Assembly: GCF_000743355.1 (NCBI RefSeq) | Contig: NZ_JQEI01000003.1 | Span: forward strand, 1-64,000 | From: Serratia sp. Ag1 | GTDB taxonomy: Bacteria; Pseudomonadota; Gammaproteobacteria; Enterobacterales; Enterobacteriaceae | Reading direction: 5' to 3' | DNA length: 64,000 nucleotides | Shown here: piece by piece, positions 27,023 through 34,685 of the stretch | Position numbering within the stretch: the stretch's first letter is position 1 | How the letters are laid out: each line of letters opens with the position of its first letter | Position numbers and translations under genes: made by a program | Notes under the pieces: model-generated | The model's input: the letters and a program-made list of their open reading frames with translations, nothing else | What the model was told of the DNA's origin: nothing | Database searches by the model: none

Positions 27023-27508
27023 ATGAATTCCTCAACATTATTGGCGTCAACCGCATTGCCGTTAACGGCACAGCGCACGGTGAAACGGGCTCTGTCATTA
27101 CTGGAAAAACACCTGCGCGAACCAGGGGCAGTGTTCACCTCCACCAGCACCGCACGCGACTGGTTACGTTTACAACTTGCCGGGCAGGAACGTGAAGTCT
27201 TTATCGTGTTGTATCTCGACAATCAGCACCGGTTGCTGGCATCCGAAACACTGTTCACCGGCAGCATCAGAAGCACGGAAGTCCATCCCCGAGAAGTGGT
27301 GAAGGCGGTACTTCGCCATAACGCAGCCGCTGTCATTCTGGCGCACAATCACCCGTCCCAGTTGGCCGAGCCCAGTCAGGCCGACCGACAAATTACCGAA
27401 AGATTAGTCAACGCACTGGCCCTGGTTGATGTGAAGGTATTAGACCATCTGATTGTCGGTGGTCTGGATATTGTCTCCTTCACCGAACGTGGCTGGTTAC
27501 CGGGCTGA
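27023..27508 (+). CDS. radC: RadC-like JAB-domain protein (YfjY/YeeS-type)
   Basis: A 161-aa RadC/UPF0758-family protein with a JAMM/MPN metalloprotease-like core. It has VFTSTSTARDWLRLQLAGQE (family start), ETLFTGSIRSTEVHPREVVK, then the metal-binding VILAHNHPSQLAEPSQADRQ and DHLIVGGLDIVSFTERGWL. This short form, without the helix-hairpin-helix domain of chromosomal RadC, is typical of prophage islands (YfjY, YkfG, YeeS). The ATG at 27023 is preferred over a TTG at 27005. No DNA-repair role is established for the family. Confidence 0.92.
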   Translation: MNSSTLLASTALPLTAQRTVKRALSLLEKHLREPGAVFTSTSTARDWLRLQLAGQEREVFIVLYLDNQHRLLASETLFTGSIRSTEVHPREVVKAVLRHNAAAVILAHNHPSQLAEPSQADRQITERLVNALALVDVKVLDHLIVGGLDIVSFTERGWLPG

Positions 27509-27584
27509 TAGCCACTTTCTTCCATTCTATTTTTCAGCATTGCGCTGATGTCATGCATCTCCCATTTTATAAGGAACCTTCTCT

Positions 27585-27962
27585 ATGGGCTGGTTATTTT
27601 CACACCGCTCTCGCCGTGAGCTGATCGCGGCACTGATCCAAACCGATGACACCGAACACTATCAACACGTGACGCTGGCGCATGCGCTACGGGGTAATGT
27701 CCTGTGGTCGGTTGTCCAGAGTACCCCCAAAGATCCGGCAAAAGTCGCCCAAACGGTCATTCATTGCATCCTGATGCAGGGTTCAGGCGGCAGTTGGGGC
27801 TATAAAGCGATGGATGAATCCGTACAGCCTTGTTATTACTCCTGCCCAAAAAGCTACCTGACAATGGCCCCGGTCATCAGCCCAGAATGGCGCGAGAGGG
27901 TATTGGCGCATCATCAACACCGTTATCCGCAACGGAGTGTAATAAAGGAGGCGAACCAATAA
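27585..27962 (+). CDS. Hypothetical island protein, possibly DUF6927-like
   Basis: A 125-aa protein starting MGWLFSHRSRRELIAALIQ. The central block GSWGYKAMDESVQPCYYSCP recalls a plasmid/island family (I believe DUF6927) that has MGWLF at the start and GYKxMDE...P....CP in the middle. No known activity. AAGGAACC precedes the ATG. It sits where related E. coli islands have yeeT-type genes between radC and the toxin-antitoxin pair. Its stop overlaps the next start by one base (TAATG). Confidence 0.75.
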   Translation: MGWLFSHRSRRELIAALIQTDDTEHYQHVTLAHALRGNVLWSVVQSTPKDPAKVAQTVIHCILMQGSGGSWGYKAMDESVQPCYYSCPKSYLTMAPVISPEWRERVLAHHQHRYPQRSVIKEANQ

Positions 27963-28279
27963 TGGTAACAACGCCACTTTTACGTTTTGGTCTGCAATGC
28001 AGTTCCGCACATATCAGTGAAAAGGATAATGAGGTGTTGTATCGGATCTCGCATTGTCAGGATGAGTTCAGCGACGGTGAATGGATTTCCTTTTCGGGCA
28101 CCGGCTATTTGCTGCGATTGGATGCGTGGACCCACCCGGTGTTGCAACTCAAACGGCTGGGGCTGTCCAAAACCTGCCGCCGTCTGGTCACCACGCTGAT
28201 GAAACGTCATCAACTGAGCTACCTGCATATCGATGCCCTGGGTGAGGTCTTGCCCGACTTTACCACCTTCGACTGGTAA
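27962..28279 (+). CDS. DUF5983-like small protein
   Basis: A 105-aa protein whose STAHI-like motif (CSSAHISEKDNEVLYRIS), central GTGYLLRLDAW and LKRLGLSKTCRRLVTTLM, and final FTTFDW resemble the DUF5983 family. That family is found next to YeeV/CbtA-type toxins in enterobacterial islands. The start at 27962 overlaps the previous stop, with AGGAGG 10 nt upstream. The family identity is from memory of these motifs. Function unknown. Confidence 0.75.
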   Translation: MVTTPLLRFGLQCSSAHISEKDNEVLYRISHCQDEFSDGEWISFSGTGYLLRLDAWTHPVLQLKRLGLSKTCRRLVTTLMKRHQLSYLHIDALGEVLPDFTTFDW

Positions 28280-28334
28280 TACTCCCCAAGTTTCGCCTTC
28301 GCATTATCTCTTTATTTTACAAGGATATTATCTC

Positions 28335-28817
28335 ATGAATACAAACGTATCACCCGTGCCTGGTATCTTTCATTTTCTGCAACATGGCAGCGTGTCACCA
28401 CAAGACTGGCAAGCCTTATGCCAGGCAATCACCACCGCGTATCTGACGCTGTATTGGCAACCCGGTACGCTGGATTTAGACACCGCGCCGGTAATCTGTG
28501 AACACACTGGCAACTGTCTGTACCAATTTGACGATAACCTGGTGAGATTAGGTATGACTGGCTTTAACGGTAAGCGCTTTACCCACCTGGCAGGCGATCC
28601 GTTCATTCTCTACCGGCGTCAGACACCGCATGCGCTGATCCGCTGTGATACACGTGGCTATCCCTATCACTGGTTGGTGATGGCCACGCTGTTACTGACC
28701 AATACGCTGTGCCCCACAACCTGGACGATTGAATCGGATGTCCCTGTGAAACACTGGCGAAAGGTTGCTCACTGGTTGACCTACTACTACCAGATACCAG
28801 TTTCCCTACTTTCTTAA
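28335..28817 (+). CDS. Hypothetical island protein
   Basis: A 160-aa protein that I do not recognise. Landmarks are FHFLQHGSVSPQDWQALCQA, a central RLGMTGFNGKRFTHLAGDPF, and a hydrophobic stretch HWLVMATLLLTNTLCPTTW that may be a buried helix rather than a membrane span. AAGGATATT precedes the ATG at 28335. It ends 12 bp before the CbtA-like toxin and is probably in the same transcript. Confidence 0.7.
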   Translation: MNTNVSPVPGIFHFLQHGSVSPQDWQALCQAITTAYLTLYWQPGTLDLDTAPVICEHTGNCLYQFDDNLVRLGMTGFNGKRFTHLAGDPFILYRRQTPHALIRCDTRGYPYHWLVMATLLLTNTLCPTTWTIESDVPVKHWRKVAHWLTYYYQIPVSLLS

Positions 28818-28829
28818 GGAACTGCCCGT

Positions 28830-29165
28830 ATGAAAACCCTCGACAAAATACCCCGCATCACGCCCAGCGCCAATCAGGCTCGAACTGAATACCAGCAACT
28901 GCTTGCCTGGTTGCTGGCGCACTGTTACGGCCTGGAGCTTAACGATACGCCCTATCACGACGATCAGGCGATAGCACAACAGATTGAGCATGGCGTCACT
29001 GTACGGGAAACCGTCAATGAACTGGTGGAGAAGTTCGACCTGGTACGCATTGATCGCCCCGGTTTCAGCTTGATGGCACAAGATCCCACCTTAAGCAGCG
29101 GCGATATGTTACACGCCCGCAGTGCGCTGGGCTTGCGCAGTCCCGTCATTCGCCGCCTCGCCTGA
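28830..29165 (+). CDS. CbtA/YeeV/YpjF-family toxin
   Basis: A 111-aa member of the CbtA toxin family (YeeV, YkfI, YpjF), which in E. coli inhibits the cytoskeletal proteins FtsZ and MreB. Family blocks: MKTL at the start, LLAHCYGLELNDTPYHDD, IAQQIEHGVTVRETVNELVE, then KFDLVRIDRPGFSL and DMLHARSALGL. It is shorter than CbtA (124 aa) but similar in length to YpjF (109). AAGGAA lies before the ATG. Its antitoxin-like partner follows it rather than precedes it, the reverse of the usual yeeU-yeeV order. Confidence 0.9.
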   Translation: MKTLDKIPRITPSANQARTEYQQLLAWLLAHCYGLELNDTPYHDDQAIAQQIEHGVTVRETVNELVEKFDLVRIDRPGFSLMAQDPTLSSGDMLHARSALGLRSPVIRRLA

Positions 29166-29197
29166 CAGCCTTTCACTTACCTCAGTGATCGAACAAC

Positions 29198-29219
29198 ACG
29201 CCAGCCTCACCGCTGGCGT
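29198..29219 (+). terminator. Terminator-like hairpin between toxin and antitoxin
   Basis: ACGCCAGC-CTCACC-GCTGGCGT forms an 8-bp stem followed by TTTACTTTTT. It ends 31 nt before the antitoxin ATG at 29251, too close for a separate promoter of normal layout downstream of it. Confidence 0.7.
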
Positions 29220-29250
29220 TTTACTTTTTCAAGTTCAAGGAGTTTTGACG

Positions 29251-29619
29251 ATGAAGGAAACCCAATCCAATACCATCAGCAACGACAGCACTCCGTCTCC
29301 TGTCTGGGGTCTGCAATCTGCTATCACGCCACACCTGGGAGCCCGGTTAGTCCAGCAGGGTAATCACCTGCATTTTCTGGCCGACCGTGCAGGTTTTGTC
29401 GGTACGTTCTCCCCTGATGCTCTTAAAAGGCTGGATGCCGCTTTTCCGGTGTTGATCGAACAGTTGGAGGCCTGTCTGCGGTCTGGCGAACTCGATCAAC
29501 GCCGTCAGCATTGCGTCACCGTGCAGCACGCTGATTTTACCTGCGATGCCGATACGTTAGGTAGCTTTGGCCATCTCTATATCGCTGTTTATCAGACAAC
29601 ACCGCCCAACCCGGCATAA
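29251..29619 (+). CDS. CbeA/YeeU/YfjZ-family antitoxin
   Basis: A 122-aa relative of YeeU/CbeA, which counteracts CbtA by stabilising FtsZ/MreB polymers rather than by binding the toxin. Conserved blocks: VWGLQSAITPHLGARLVQQG, NHLHFLADRAG, FSPDALKRLDAAFPVL, RSGELDQRRQHCVTV and DFTCDADTLGSFGHLYIAVY. The ATG at 29251 has AAGGAG 8 nt upstream. The toxin gene is 85 bp upstream, with a terminator-like hairpin between them. Confidence 0.9.
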   Translation: MKETQSNTISNDSTPSPVWGLQSAITPHLGARLVQQGNHLHFLADRAGFVGTFSPDALKRLDAAFPVLIEQLEACLRSGELDQRRQHCVTVQHADFTCDADTLGSFGHLYIAVYQTTPPNPA

Positions 29620-29653
29620 GCCGTAAGCACTCACACTCCCCAACCTTTAACCC

Positions 29654-29673
29654 TGCCTGCGACAACGCGGGCA
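29654..29673 (+). terminator. Terminator-like hairpin before the DUF4942 gene
   Basis: TGCCTGCG-ACAA-CGCGGGCA makes an 8-bp stem with one G-T pair, followed by seven T. It ends 22 nt before the ATG at 29696. It is a textbook intrinsic terminator shape directly ahead of a ribosome-binding site (TAAGGA). Confidence 0.75.
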
Positions 29674-29695
29674 TTTTTTTCTAAGGAACTCAGCG

Positions 29696-30553
29696 ATGCC
29701 AACCACATTGAATACTGTCATTGAACCTGAAGTTTTAACCGGTCACACCGACGTGATTTGTTCTACCAGCATTGAACGTATCGTCACTGGCCGTAACGCT
29801 GCACTGACGCAAATTGAAGCCCTTATCCACCAGCTTGAAGATATCTCAGCCATCACCAGCAGCATTGGCGGTAGAGTGGCAAGGGACTGGGCAATGAAAC
29901 AAGATTTCCGCTGTGGCTGCTGGCTGATGGAAAAAGCAGAAACGGCCATGCCGGTGATCACCCGCAACCTTGATCGCGACATATGGCGAGATCTGATGAA
30001 GCGCTCCGGTATGCTGTCGCTCATGGACGCTCAGGCCCGTGATCAGTGGTACAGAAATTTGGAGGGAAACGATATTCCTGCCATTAGCAAAACCAACATC
30101 CTCAGTACCTTTGAGCAACTGCATCAGAGCAAAAATGAGGTGTTCGAGCGAGGGGTGATCAATGTCTTCAAGTCGCTCTCATGGGATTACAAGTCGAATC
30201 ACCCTTGCAAATTTGGCAAGAAAATCATCGTCAACAGTTTGGTGAGTTACAACCAATGGGGATTTACACTGAACCACAATTATCGGCGGGATCAACTGGC
30301 GGATCTTGAGCGGATGTTGTTCCTGTTAGAAGGCAAGGCTATCCCGGATAATCGTAGCGATCTCACCGCTCGGCTTTATGAGCATATCCGTGCCAATCCG
30401 CAGATGGCGAAGGTGTATGAGGATGAGTATTTTTCGATCAAATACTTTATGAAGGGTTCGGCACATCTGACGTTTAAAAAACCAGGGCTGCTTGATAAGA
30501 TGAATGACATCGTGGCAAAACACTTTCCAGGAATGCTGGCATCACGCTTATGA
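29696..30553 (+). CDS. DUF4942-family protein
   Basis: A 285-aa DUF4942 protein of the kind found after YeeU/YeeV-type toxin-antitoxin pairs in enterobacterial islands. Blocks: ERIVTGRNAALTQIEALIHQ, DIWRDLMKRSGMLSLMDAQA, FERGVINVFKSLSWDYKSNH, then FGKKIIVNSLVSYNQWGFTL and FKKPGLLDKMNDIVAKHFPG. It is about full length for the family. No signal peptide is present. Its function is not known; it may modulate the preceding toxin-antitoxin pair. It is the last island gene before the tRNA. Confidence 0.85.
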   Translation: MPTTLNTVIEPEVLTGHTDVICSTSIERIVTGRNAALTQIEALIHQLEDISAITSSIGGRVARDWAMKQDFRCGCWLMEKAETAMPVITRNLDRDIWRDLMKRSGMLSLMDAQARDQWYRNLEGNDIPAISKTNILSTFEQLHQSKNEVFERGVINVFKSLSWDYKSNHPCKFGKKIIVNSLVSYNQWGFTLNHNYRRDQLADLERMLFLLEGKAIPDNRSDLTARLYEHIRANPQMAKVYEDEYFSIKYFMKGSAHLTFKKPGLLDKMNDIVAKHFPGMLASRL

Positions 30554-30709
30554 TGGCGGAGCAGGCTGAAGCTCAACGTAATACTAAATCCCTACTACCA
30601 CGTCTCTTTCTTGTTCGCCATCATTACCAAAACATCACGCAATGCATAGCGTGTTCTTCAAATATCTCCCCAACACAAGGTAAAGGACAACAACTGAAGC
30701 CAACACCCA

Positions 30710-30732
30710 ATGGCATACTGGATGGCATACTG
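30710..30732. repeat. Tandem 11-bp repeat near the island end
   Basis: ATGGCATACTG occurs at 30710-30720 and again at 30722-30732. Tandem short repeats this close to a tRNA 3' end are sometimes integrase arm sites, but no integrase gene is present here. Confidence 0.4.
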
Positions 30733-30751
30733 AAAACTACTAAAAACAAAA

Positions 30752-30780
30752 AACCCCAAGATTATTATAATCTTGGGGTT
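30752..30780 (-). terminator. Terminator of tRNA-Ser
   Basis: AACCCCAAGATTA and TAATCTTGGGGTT form a 13-bp stem with a 3-nt loop, just after the tRNA 3' end on the minus strand and followed on that strand by TTTTGTTTTT. Confidence 0.8.
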
Positions 30781-30786
30781 AGAATA

Positions 30787-30874
30787 TGGCGGAGGAGCAG
30801 AGATTCGAACTCTGGAACGGTTTCCCGTCGACGGTTTTCAAGACCGTTGCCTTCAGCCACTCGGCCACCCCTCC
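30787..30874 (-). tRNA. serT: tRNA-Ser (anticodon UGA)
   Basis: An 88-nt class II tRNA with encoded CCA. The acceptor arm GGAGGGG pairs with CTCCTCC, with one G-T pair. The D-arm TGGCCGAGTGG, the anticodon loop CTTGAAAA (anticodon TGA), a long variable arm (GACGGGAAACCGTT) and the T-arm AGAGTTCGAATCTCT are clear. E. coli serT also lies next to yccA. The accessory island ends at the 3' side of this gene, a common place for integration. Confidence 0.95.
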
Positions 30875-31107
30875 GCAACGAAGCGAACTATAAACACAGC
30901 CGTTCGGCTTGTAAAGCCTGAAACCGTTCAACCGCACGAAAAACCGGCACATAGCGACTGTACGCTGAATAAATCGCCATTTATCCCACAACATACTTAA
31001 TCGTGGCAGTTCATCATGAGTAAAGATGAGTAAACACTCTTTAATCAAATGGTTGTGCTGCCTATCATCGTAGCTAATTTTGTGATGACCTGATAAGAGA
31101 GATCATT

Positions 31108-31767
31108 ATGGACCGCATTGTCGTCTCATCCTCCGCACGTGATTCATTACTTAGCACACACAAAGTGCTGCGTAATACCTATTTCCTGCTGTCATTAACG
31201 CTGGGTTTCTCAGCCTTAACCGCAACAGCAAGCACCATGCTGGGCTTACCTGCCCCAGGGTTGTTGTTAATGCTGGTTGGTTTTTATGGTTTGATGTTTT
31301 TGACCCATAAACTGGCAGATAGCCCCTTAGGGATCCTGGCAGCGTTCGCGTTTACCGGCTTTATGGGTTACGCCCTGGGCCCGATCTTGAGTTCTTTCCT
31401 TAACTCTGGCGCGGGCGATCTGATCGTGCTGGCGCTGGGCGGTACTGCAGTTGTCTTCTTCTGCTGTTCAGCTTATGTACTCACCACCCGTAAAGACATG
31501 TCGTTCCTTTCAGGCATGCTGATGGCTGGATTTGTGGTGTTGTTAGTGGCTGTTATCGCTAATCTGTTCCTGCAGATTCCTGCTTTACACTTGGCAATCA
31601 GTGCACTATTCATCCTGTTCTCTGCCGGTGCCATTCTGTGGGAAACCAGCAACATTATTCATGGTGGCGAGACCAACTACATTCGTGCAACCGTCAGCCT
31701 GTATGTTTCGCTATACAATATGTTCATCAGTTTGCTCAGCATTTTAGGCTTTGCCCGCAGCAACTGA
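31108..31767 (+). CDS. yccA: YccA, BI-1-family inner-membrane modulator of FtsH
   Basis: A 219-aa inner-membrane protein of the Bax-inhibitor-1/YccA family, the same length as E. coli YccA, which is a substrate and inhibitor of the FtsH protease and protects SecY. It has seven hydrophobic helices, for example [20 protein letters not shown] and [20 protein letters not shown], a conserved acidic C-terminal loop ([20 protein letters not shown]) and a last helix [20 protein letters not shown] precedes the ATG. It is divergent from tRNA-Ser, as in E. coli. Confidence 0.95.
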   Translation: MDRIVVSSSARDSLLSTHKVLRNTYFLLSLTLGFSALTATASTMLGLPAPGLLLMLVGFYGLMFLTHKLADSPLGILAAFAFTGFMGYALGPILSSFLNSGAGDLIVLALGGTAVVFFCCSAYVLTTRKDMSFLSGMLMAGFVVLLVAVIANLFLQIPALHLAISALFILFSAGAILWETSNIIHGGETNYIRATVSLYVSLYNMFISLLSILGFARSN

Positions 31768-31787
31768 TCTGTCGATTGTTAGACGTA

Positions 31788-31812
31788 AAGCCCCGCAAAT
31801 CCTGCGGGGCTT
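31788..31812 (+). terminator. yccA terminator
   Basis: AAGCCCCGCA and TGCGGGGCTT form a 10-bp stem with a 5-nt loop followed by ATTCG, right after yccA. Confidence 0.75.
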
Positions 31813-31878
31813 ATTCGTTTATGCCAATACCCTGGCAACTCGAATTATTTTGGGCCCAGCCGCGTAGAGAAATGCAAA

Positions 31879-31898
31879 AAGGCCCAATCAAGGGCCTT
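31879..31898 (-). terminator. aroA terminator
   Basis: AAGGCCC pairs with GGGCCTT around a 6-nt loop. Read on the minus strand it is followed by TTTTTGC, just after the aroA stop. Confidence 0.8.
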
Positions 31899-31922
31899 GG
31901 TAACAGCATTTGCAATACTTAA

Positions 31923-33209
31923 TTAAGCCAACTTGCTGATACGTGCAAACTGTTCAAAGTAATCAGGAAACGTTTTCGCGGTGCACTTGGGGTCAAGGAT
32001 AGTCACCGGGGTGTCAGACAGCGCAACCAACGAGAAACACATAGCCATCCGATGGTCGTTATATGTGCCAATCTCAGCAAACTGCAGTTTGCTTGGTGGC
32101 ACAATGTGAATGTAATCCTCACCTTCATCCACTTCTGCTCCTACTTTGCGCAATTCAGTTGCCATCGCCGCTAAACGATCGGTTTCTTTCACTCGCCAAT
32201 TGTAGATATTGCGGATTGTAGTCGTTCCAGAGGCGAACAAGGCCGTGGTCGCAATCGTCATCGCCGCATCAGGGATATGATTCATGTCCATATCAACCCC
32301 TTTCAATTCACCACGGCTACATTCAATATAATCATCGCCCCAGGTGATGCACGCACCCATTTTTTCCAACACATCGGCAAACTTGGTATCGCCCTGAACG
32401 CTTTTCTTACCAATTCCCGTGACCCGTACCTTACCGCCCTTAATTGCCGCCGCCGCCAGGAAATAAGAAGCAGAAGAGGCGTCCCCTTCCACCAAGTAAT
32501 CTCCCGGTGAATGGTAGGTTTGCTGACCGCGAATATGGAACACACGATAATTGTCATGAGTCACTTCAACACCAAAGGTTTTCATCAGGTGCAAAGTGAT
32601 ATCAATATAAGGCTTGGAAACCAGCTCACCTTTGATATGGATGGCGGTATCCTGTTGCGCCAAAGGAGCCATCATCAGCAAAGCGGTCAGAAACTGGCTG
32701 GAAACGCTGCCATCAACGCTGACATCCCCCCCGACAAAACCACCGCGCAGGCGCACGGGCGGGTAGTCGGTCTGTTCCAGATAGTCTATTTGTGCACCGC
32801 CCTGACGTAACGCATCCACCAAATGGCCGATTGGGCGCTCTTTCATGCGCGGCTCACCGGTCAGCACAACATCGCCAGCCCCCAGGCATAGCGCAGCCGC
32901 CAGTGGGCGCATCGCGGTACCCGCATTACCGAGGAATAATTCCAGCGGTTGTTTTGCTACCAACGCACCGGCAGCACCCTCTACGCAACAGGTTGTGCGA
33001 TCATCAGAAAGCTGATAATTCACCCCTAACGCCTGTAATGCATTTAACATATGGCGCACATCATCGCTGTCCAGCAGGTTAGTCAGCCGGGTTGTCCCCT
33101 GCGCCAGCGCAGCCAGCAGCAGAGCACGGTTCGAAACGCTCTTGGAGCCAGGTAAATTGATAGTGCCATCGATCAAAGCAACCGGTTGTAACGTCAGGGA
33201 ATCCACCAT
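31923..33209 (-). CDS. aroA: 3-phosphoshikimate 1-carboxyvinyltransferase (EPSP synthase)
   Basis: Sixth step of the shikimate pathway: phosphoenolpyruvate plus shikimate-3-phosphate to EPSP and phosphate. It is 428 aa, against 427 in E. coli. Diagnostic segments are [20 protein letters not shown] (substrate binding), [38 protein letters not shown] and [17 protein letters not shown]. It is the second gene of a serC-aroA operon, 109 bp after serC, with a partial hairpin in between. On its 3' side lies yccA rather than the cmk-rpsA genes that follow aroA in E. coli. Confidence 0.97.
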   Translation of the reverse strand: MVDSLTLQPVALIDGTINLPGSKSVSNRALLLAALAQGTTRLTNLLDSDDVRHMLNALQALGVNYQLSDDRTTCCVEGAAGALVAKQPLELFLGNAGTAMRPLAAALCLGAGDVVLTGEPRMKERPIGHLVDALRQGGAQIDYLEQTDYPPVRLRGGFVGGDVSVDGSVSSQFLTALLMMAPLAQQDTAIHIKGELVSKPYIDITLHLMKTFGVEVTHDNYRVFHIRGQQTYHSPGDYLVEGDASSASYFLAAAAIKGGKVRVTGIGKKSVQGDTKFADVLEKMGACITWGDDYIECSRGELKGVDMDMNHIPDAAMTIATTALFASGTTTIRNIYNWRVKETDRLAAMATELRKVGAEVDEGEDYIHIVPPSKLQFAEIGTYNDHRMAMCFSLVALSDTPVTILDPKCTAKTFPDYFEQFARISKLA

Positions 33210-33243
33210 GTGAATAAAGCTCTCCAGAATCTGATAAACGAAA

Positions 33244-33269
33244 CGGCCCCGGTGGTCATGCCGGAGCCG
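33244..33269 (-). promoter_or_regulatory. Hairpin in the serC-aroA spacer
   Basis: CGGCCCCGG and CCGGAGCCG form a 9-bp stem with one mismatch in the 109-bp gap. There is no T-tract. It may moderate read-through or stabilise the mRNA. Confidence 0.5.
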
Positions 33270-33318
33270 CTTTAAGCAACTGCGTAGTATGTTACCCGCT
33301 TAACGCAGGCAACGGCAA

Positions 33319-34404
33319 TCAACCGTGGCGACGCTCAAAATCGACCATAAAGTCAGTCAAGGTCTTCACACCAATCAGCGGCATTGCATTGTAGATAGAA
33401 GCACGCATCCCACCCACCACACGGTGGCCTTTCAGCGCCTGCAGGTTGATGGCCTCTGCTTCGCTGAGGAACACTTTGTCCAGAGCCGGGTCAGCAAGCT
33501 GGAACGGCACGTTCATCCACGAACGGTTGGCAAGCGCCACTTGGCTGCGGTAAAAATCAGACTTATCGATAGTGGCATACAGCAGCTCGGCTTTCGCCTG
33601 ATTGCGTTTTTGCATTTCAACCAAACCACCTTGCTCTTTCAGCCATTTGAAAACCAGGCCAGAGAGATACCAGGCAAAGGTTGGCGGGGTATTAAACATC
33701 GAACCATTTTCTGCCAACACAGTGTAATCGAGGATCGAAGGCACTTCGCGGCGAGCTTTACCCAGCAGATCGTCACGCACAATCACCAGCGTCAGGCCTG
33801 CCGGGCCGATGTTTTTCTGCGCACCCGCGTAGATCATGCCAAAACGGCTGACGTCCAACGGGCGCGAAAGAATAGTAGAAGAGTAGTCACCGATGACGAC
33901 CTTATCGCCGAAATCAGGCGTTTCATCAATTGCCACGCCGTCGATAGTTTCGTTCGGGCAATAATGCACATAAGCGGCATTATCACTCAGTTGCCACTCT
34001 TTCATCGGTTTGATGCCGTTTAGGCCATCCACAGAGGTTTTTACATCGATCACATTCGGCTTGCAGTATTTTTCTGCTTCCAGAACAGCACTGTGCGCCC
34101 AATAGCCGCCGTCGATATAGTCAGCGGTAGTATGATCACCCAGCAAGTTCAGCGGTAATGCGGCGAATTGTGCACGAGCACCACCGTGGCAAAACAGCAC
34201 TTTATAGTTGGCAGGGATTTTCATCAGATCGCGCAGATCCTGTTCGGCCTGCTCGGCAACTGCAATGAATTCTTTACTGCGATGGCTGATTTCCATCACT
34301 GAAGTACCAAGACCGTGCCAGTTGCACAGTTCCTGTTCTGCACGACGCAACACTTCAACCGGCAGCATTGCCGGGCCAGAGCTAAAATTATAAACCTGAG
34401 TCAT
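33319..34404 (-). CDS. serC: Phosphoserine aminotransferase
   Basis: PLP-dependent class V aminotransferase that converts 3-phosphohydroxypyruvate to phosphoserine, and also acts in pyridoxal phosphate synthesis. It is 361 aa, against 362 in E. coli. It opens [39 protein letters not shown] binds the cofactor phosphate, and [20 protein letters not shown] contains the Schiff-base Lys. The C-terminus is [20 protein letters not shown]. It is the first gene of the serC-aroA operon, so the promoter should lie in 34405-34685. Confidence 0.97.
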   Translation of the reverse strand: MTQVYNFSSGPAMLPVEVLRRAEQELCNWHGLGTSVMEISHRSKEFIAVAEQAEQDLRDLMKIPANYKVLFCHGGARAQFAALPLNLLGDHTTADYIDGGYWAHSAVLEAEKYCKPNVIDVKTSVDGLNGIKPMKEWQLSDNAAYVHYCPNETIDGVAIDETPDFGDKVVIGDYSSTILSRPLDVSRFGMIYAGAQKNIGPAGLTLVIVRDDLLGKARREVPSILDYTVLAENGSMFNTPPTFAWYLSGLVFKWLKEQGGLVEMQKRNQAKAELLYATIDKSDFYRSQVALANRSWMNVPFQLADPALDKVFLSEAEAINLQALKGHRVVGGMRASIYNAMPLIGVKTLTDFMVDFERRHG

Positions 34405-34685
34405 TTCCCCTCACCACATTCACTGTTCGCCGCAGAGAACGGCCTGCGTAATTCGCCCGAAGTTAACGCTAGTTAACCAACTCCATCGAGTTTTATCACT
34501 CACATAACGCTCCTGCAACGCTTATTCGCCCATTAGCAGGAAACTGTACAGATTGCGGGTAACAGGCTCTGTCGTCTCACGGTTTTTTTCTGCGATAAAA
34601 CGCTGTGACGAGGGCGGATTCAACGGGTTAGCATGGGGGTTTATGCTGAATTATGGGGGCTTAACGCCCCCTTGCTAAACAGCGA
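34405..34685. promoter_or_regulatory. ansB-serC intergenic region
   Basis: About 280 bp. A GGGGGC-TTAAC-GCCCCC hairpin at 34655-34671 lies just after the ansB stop and is a weak terminator candidate without a T-tract. The rest should contain the serC promoter. No gene is seen. Confidence 0.45.

Noticed and set aside
30552-30564. ATGGCGGAGCAG as an att core matching the tRNA end
   Set aside because: The match is short and gapped, and a similar string occurs inside yfjQ.
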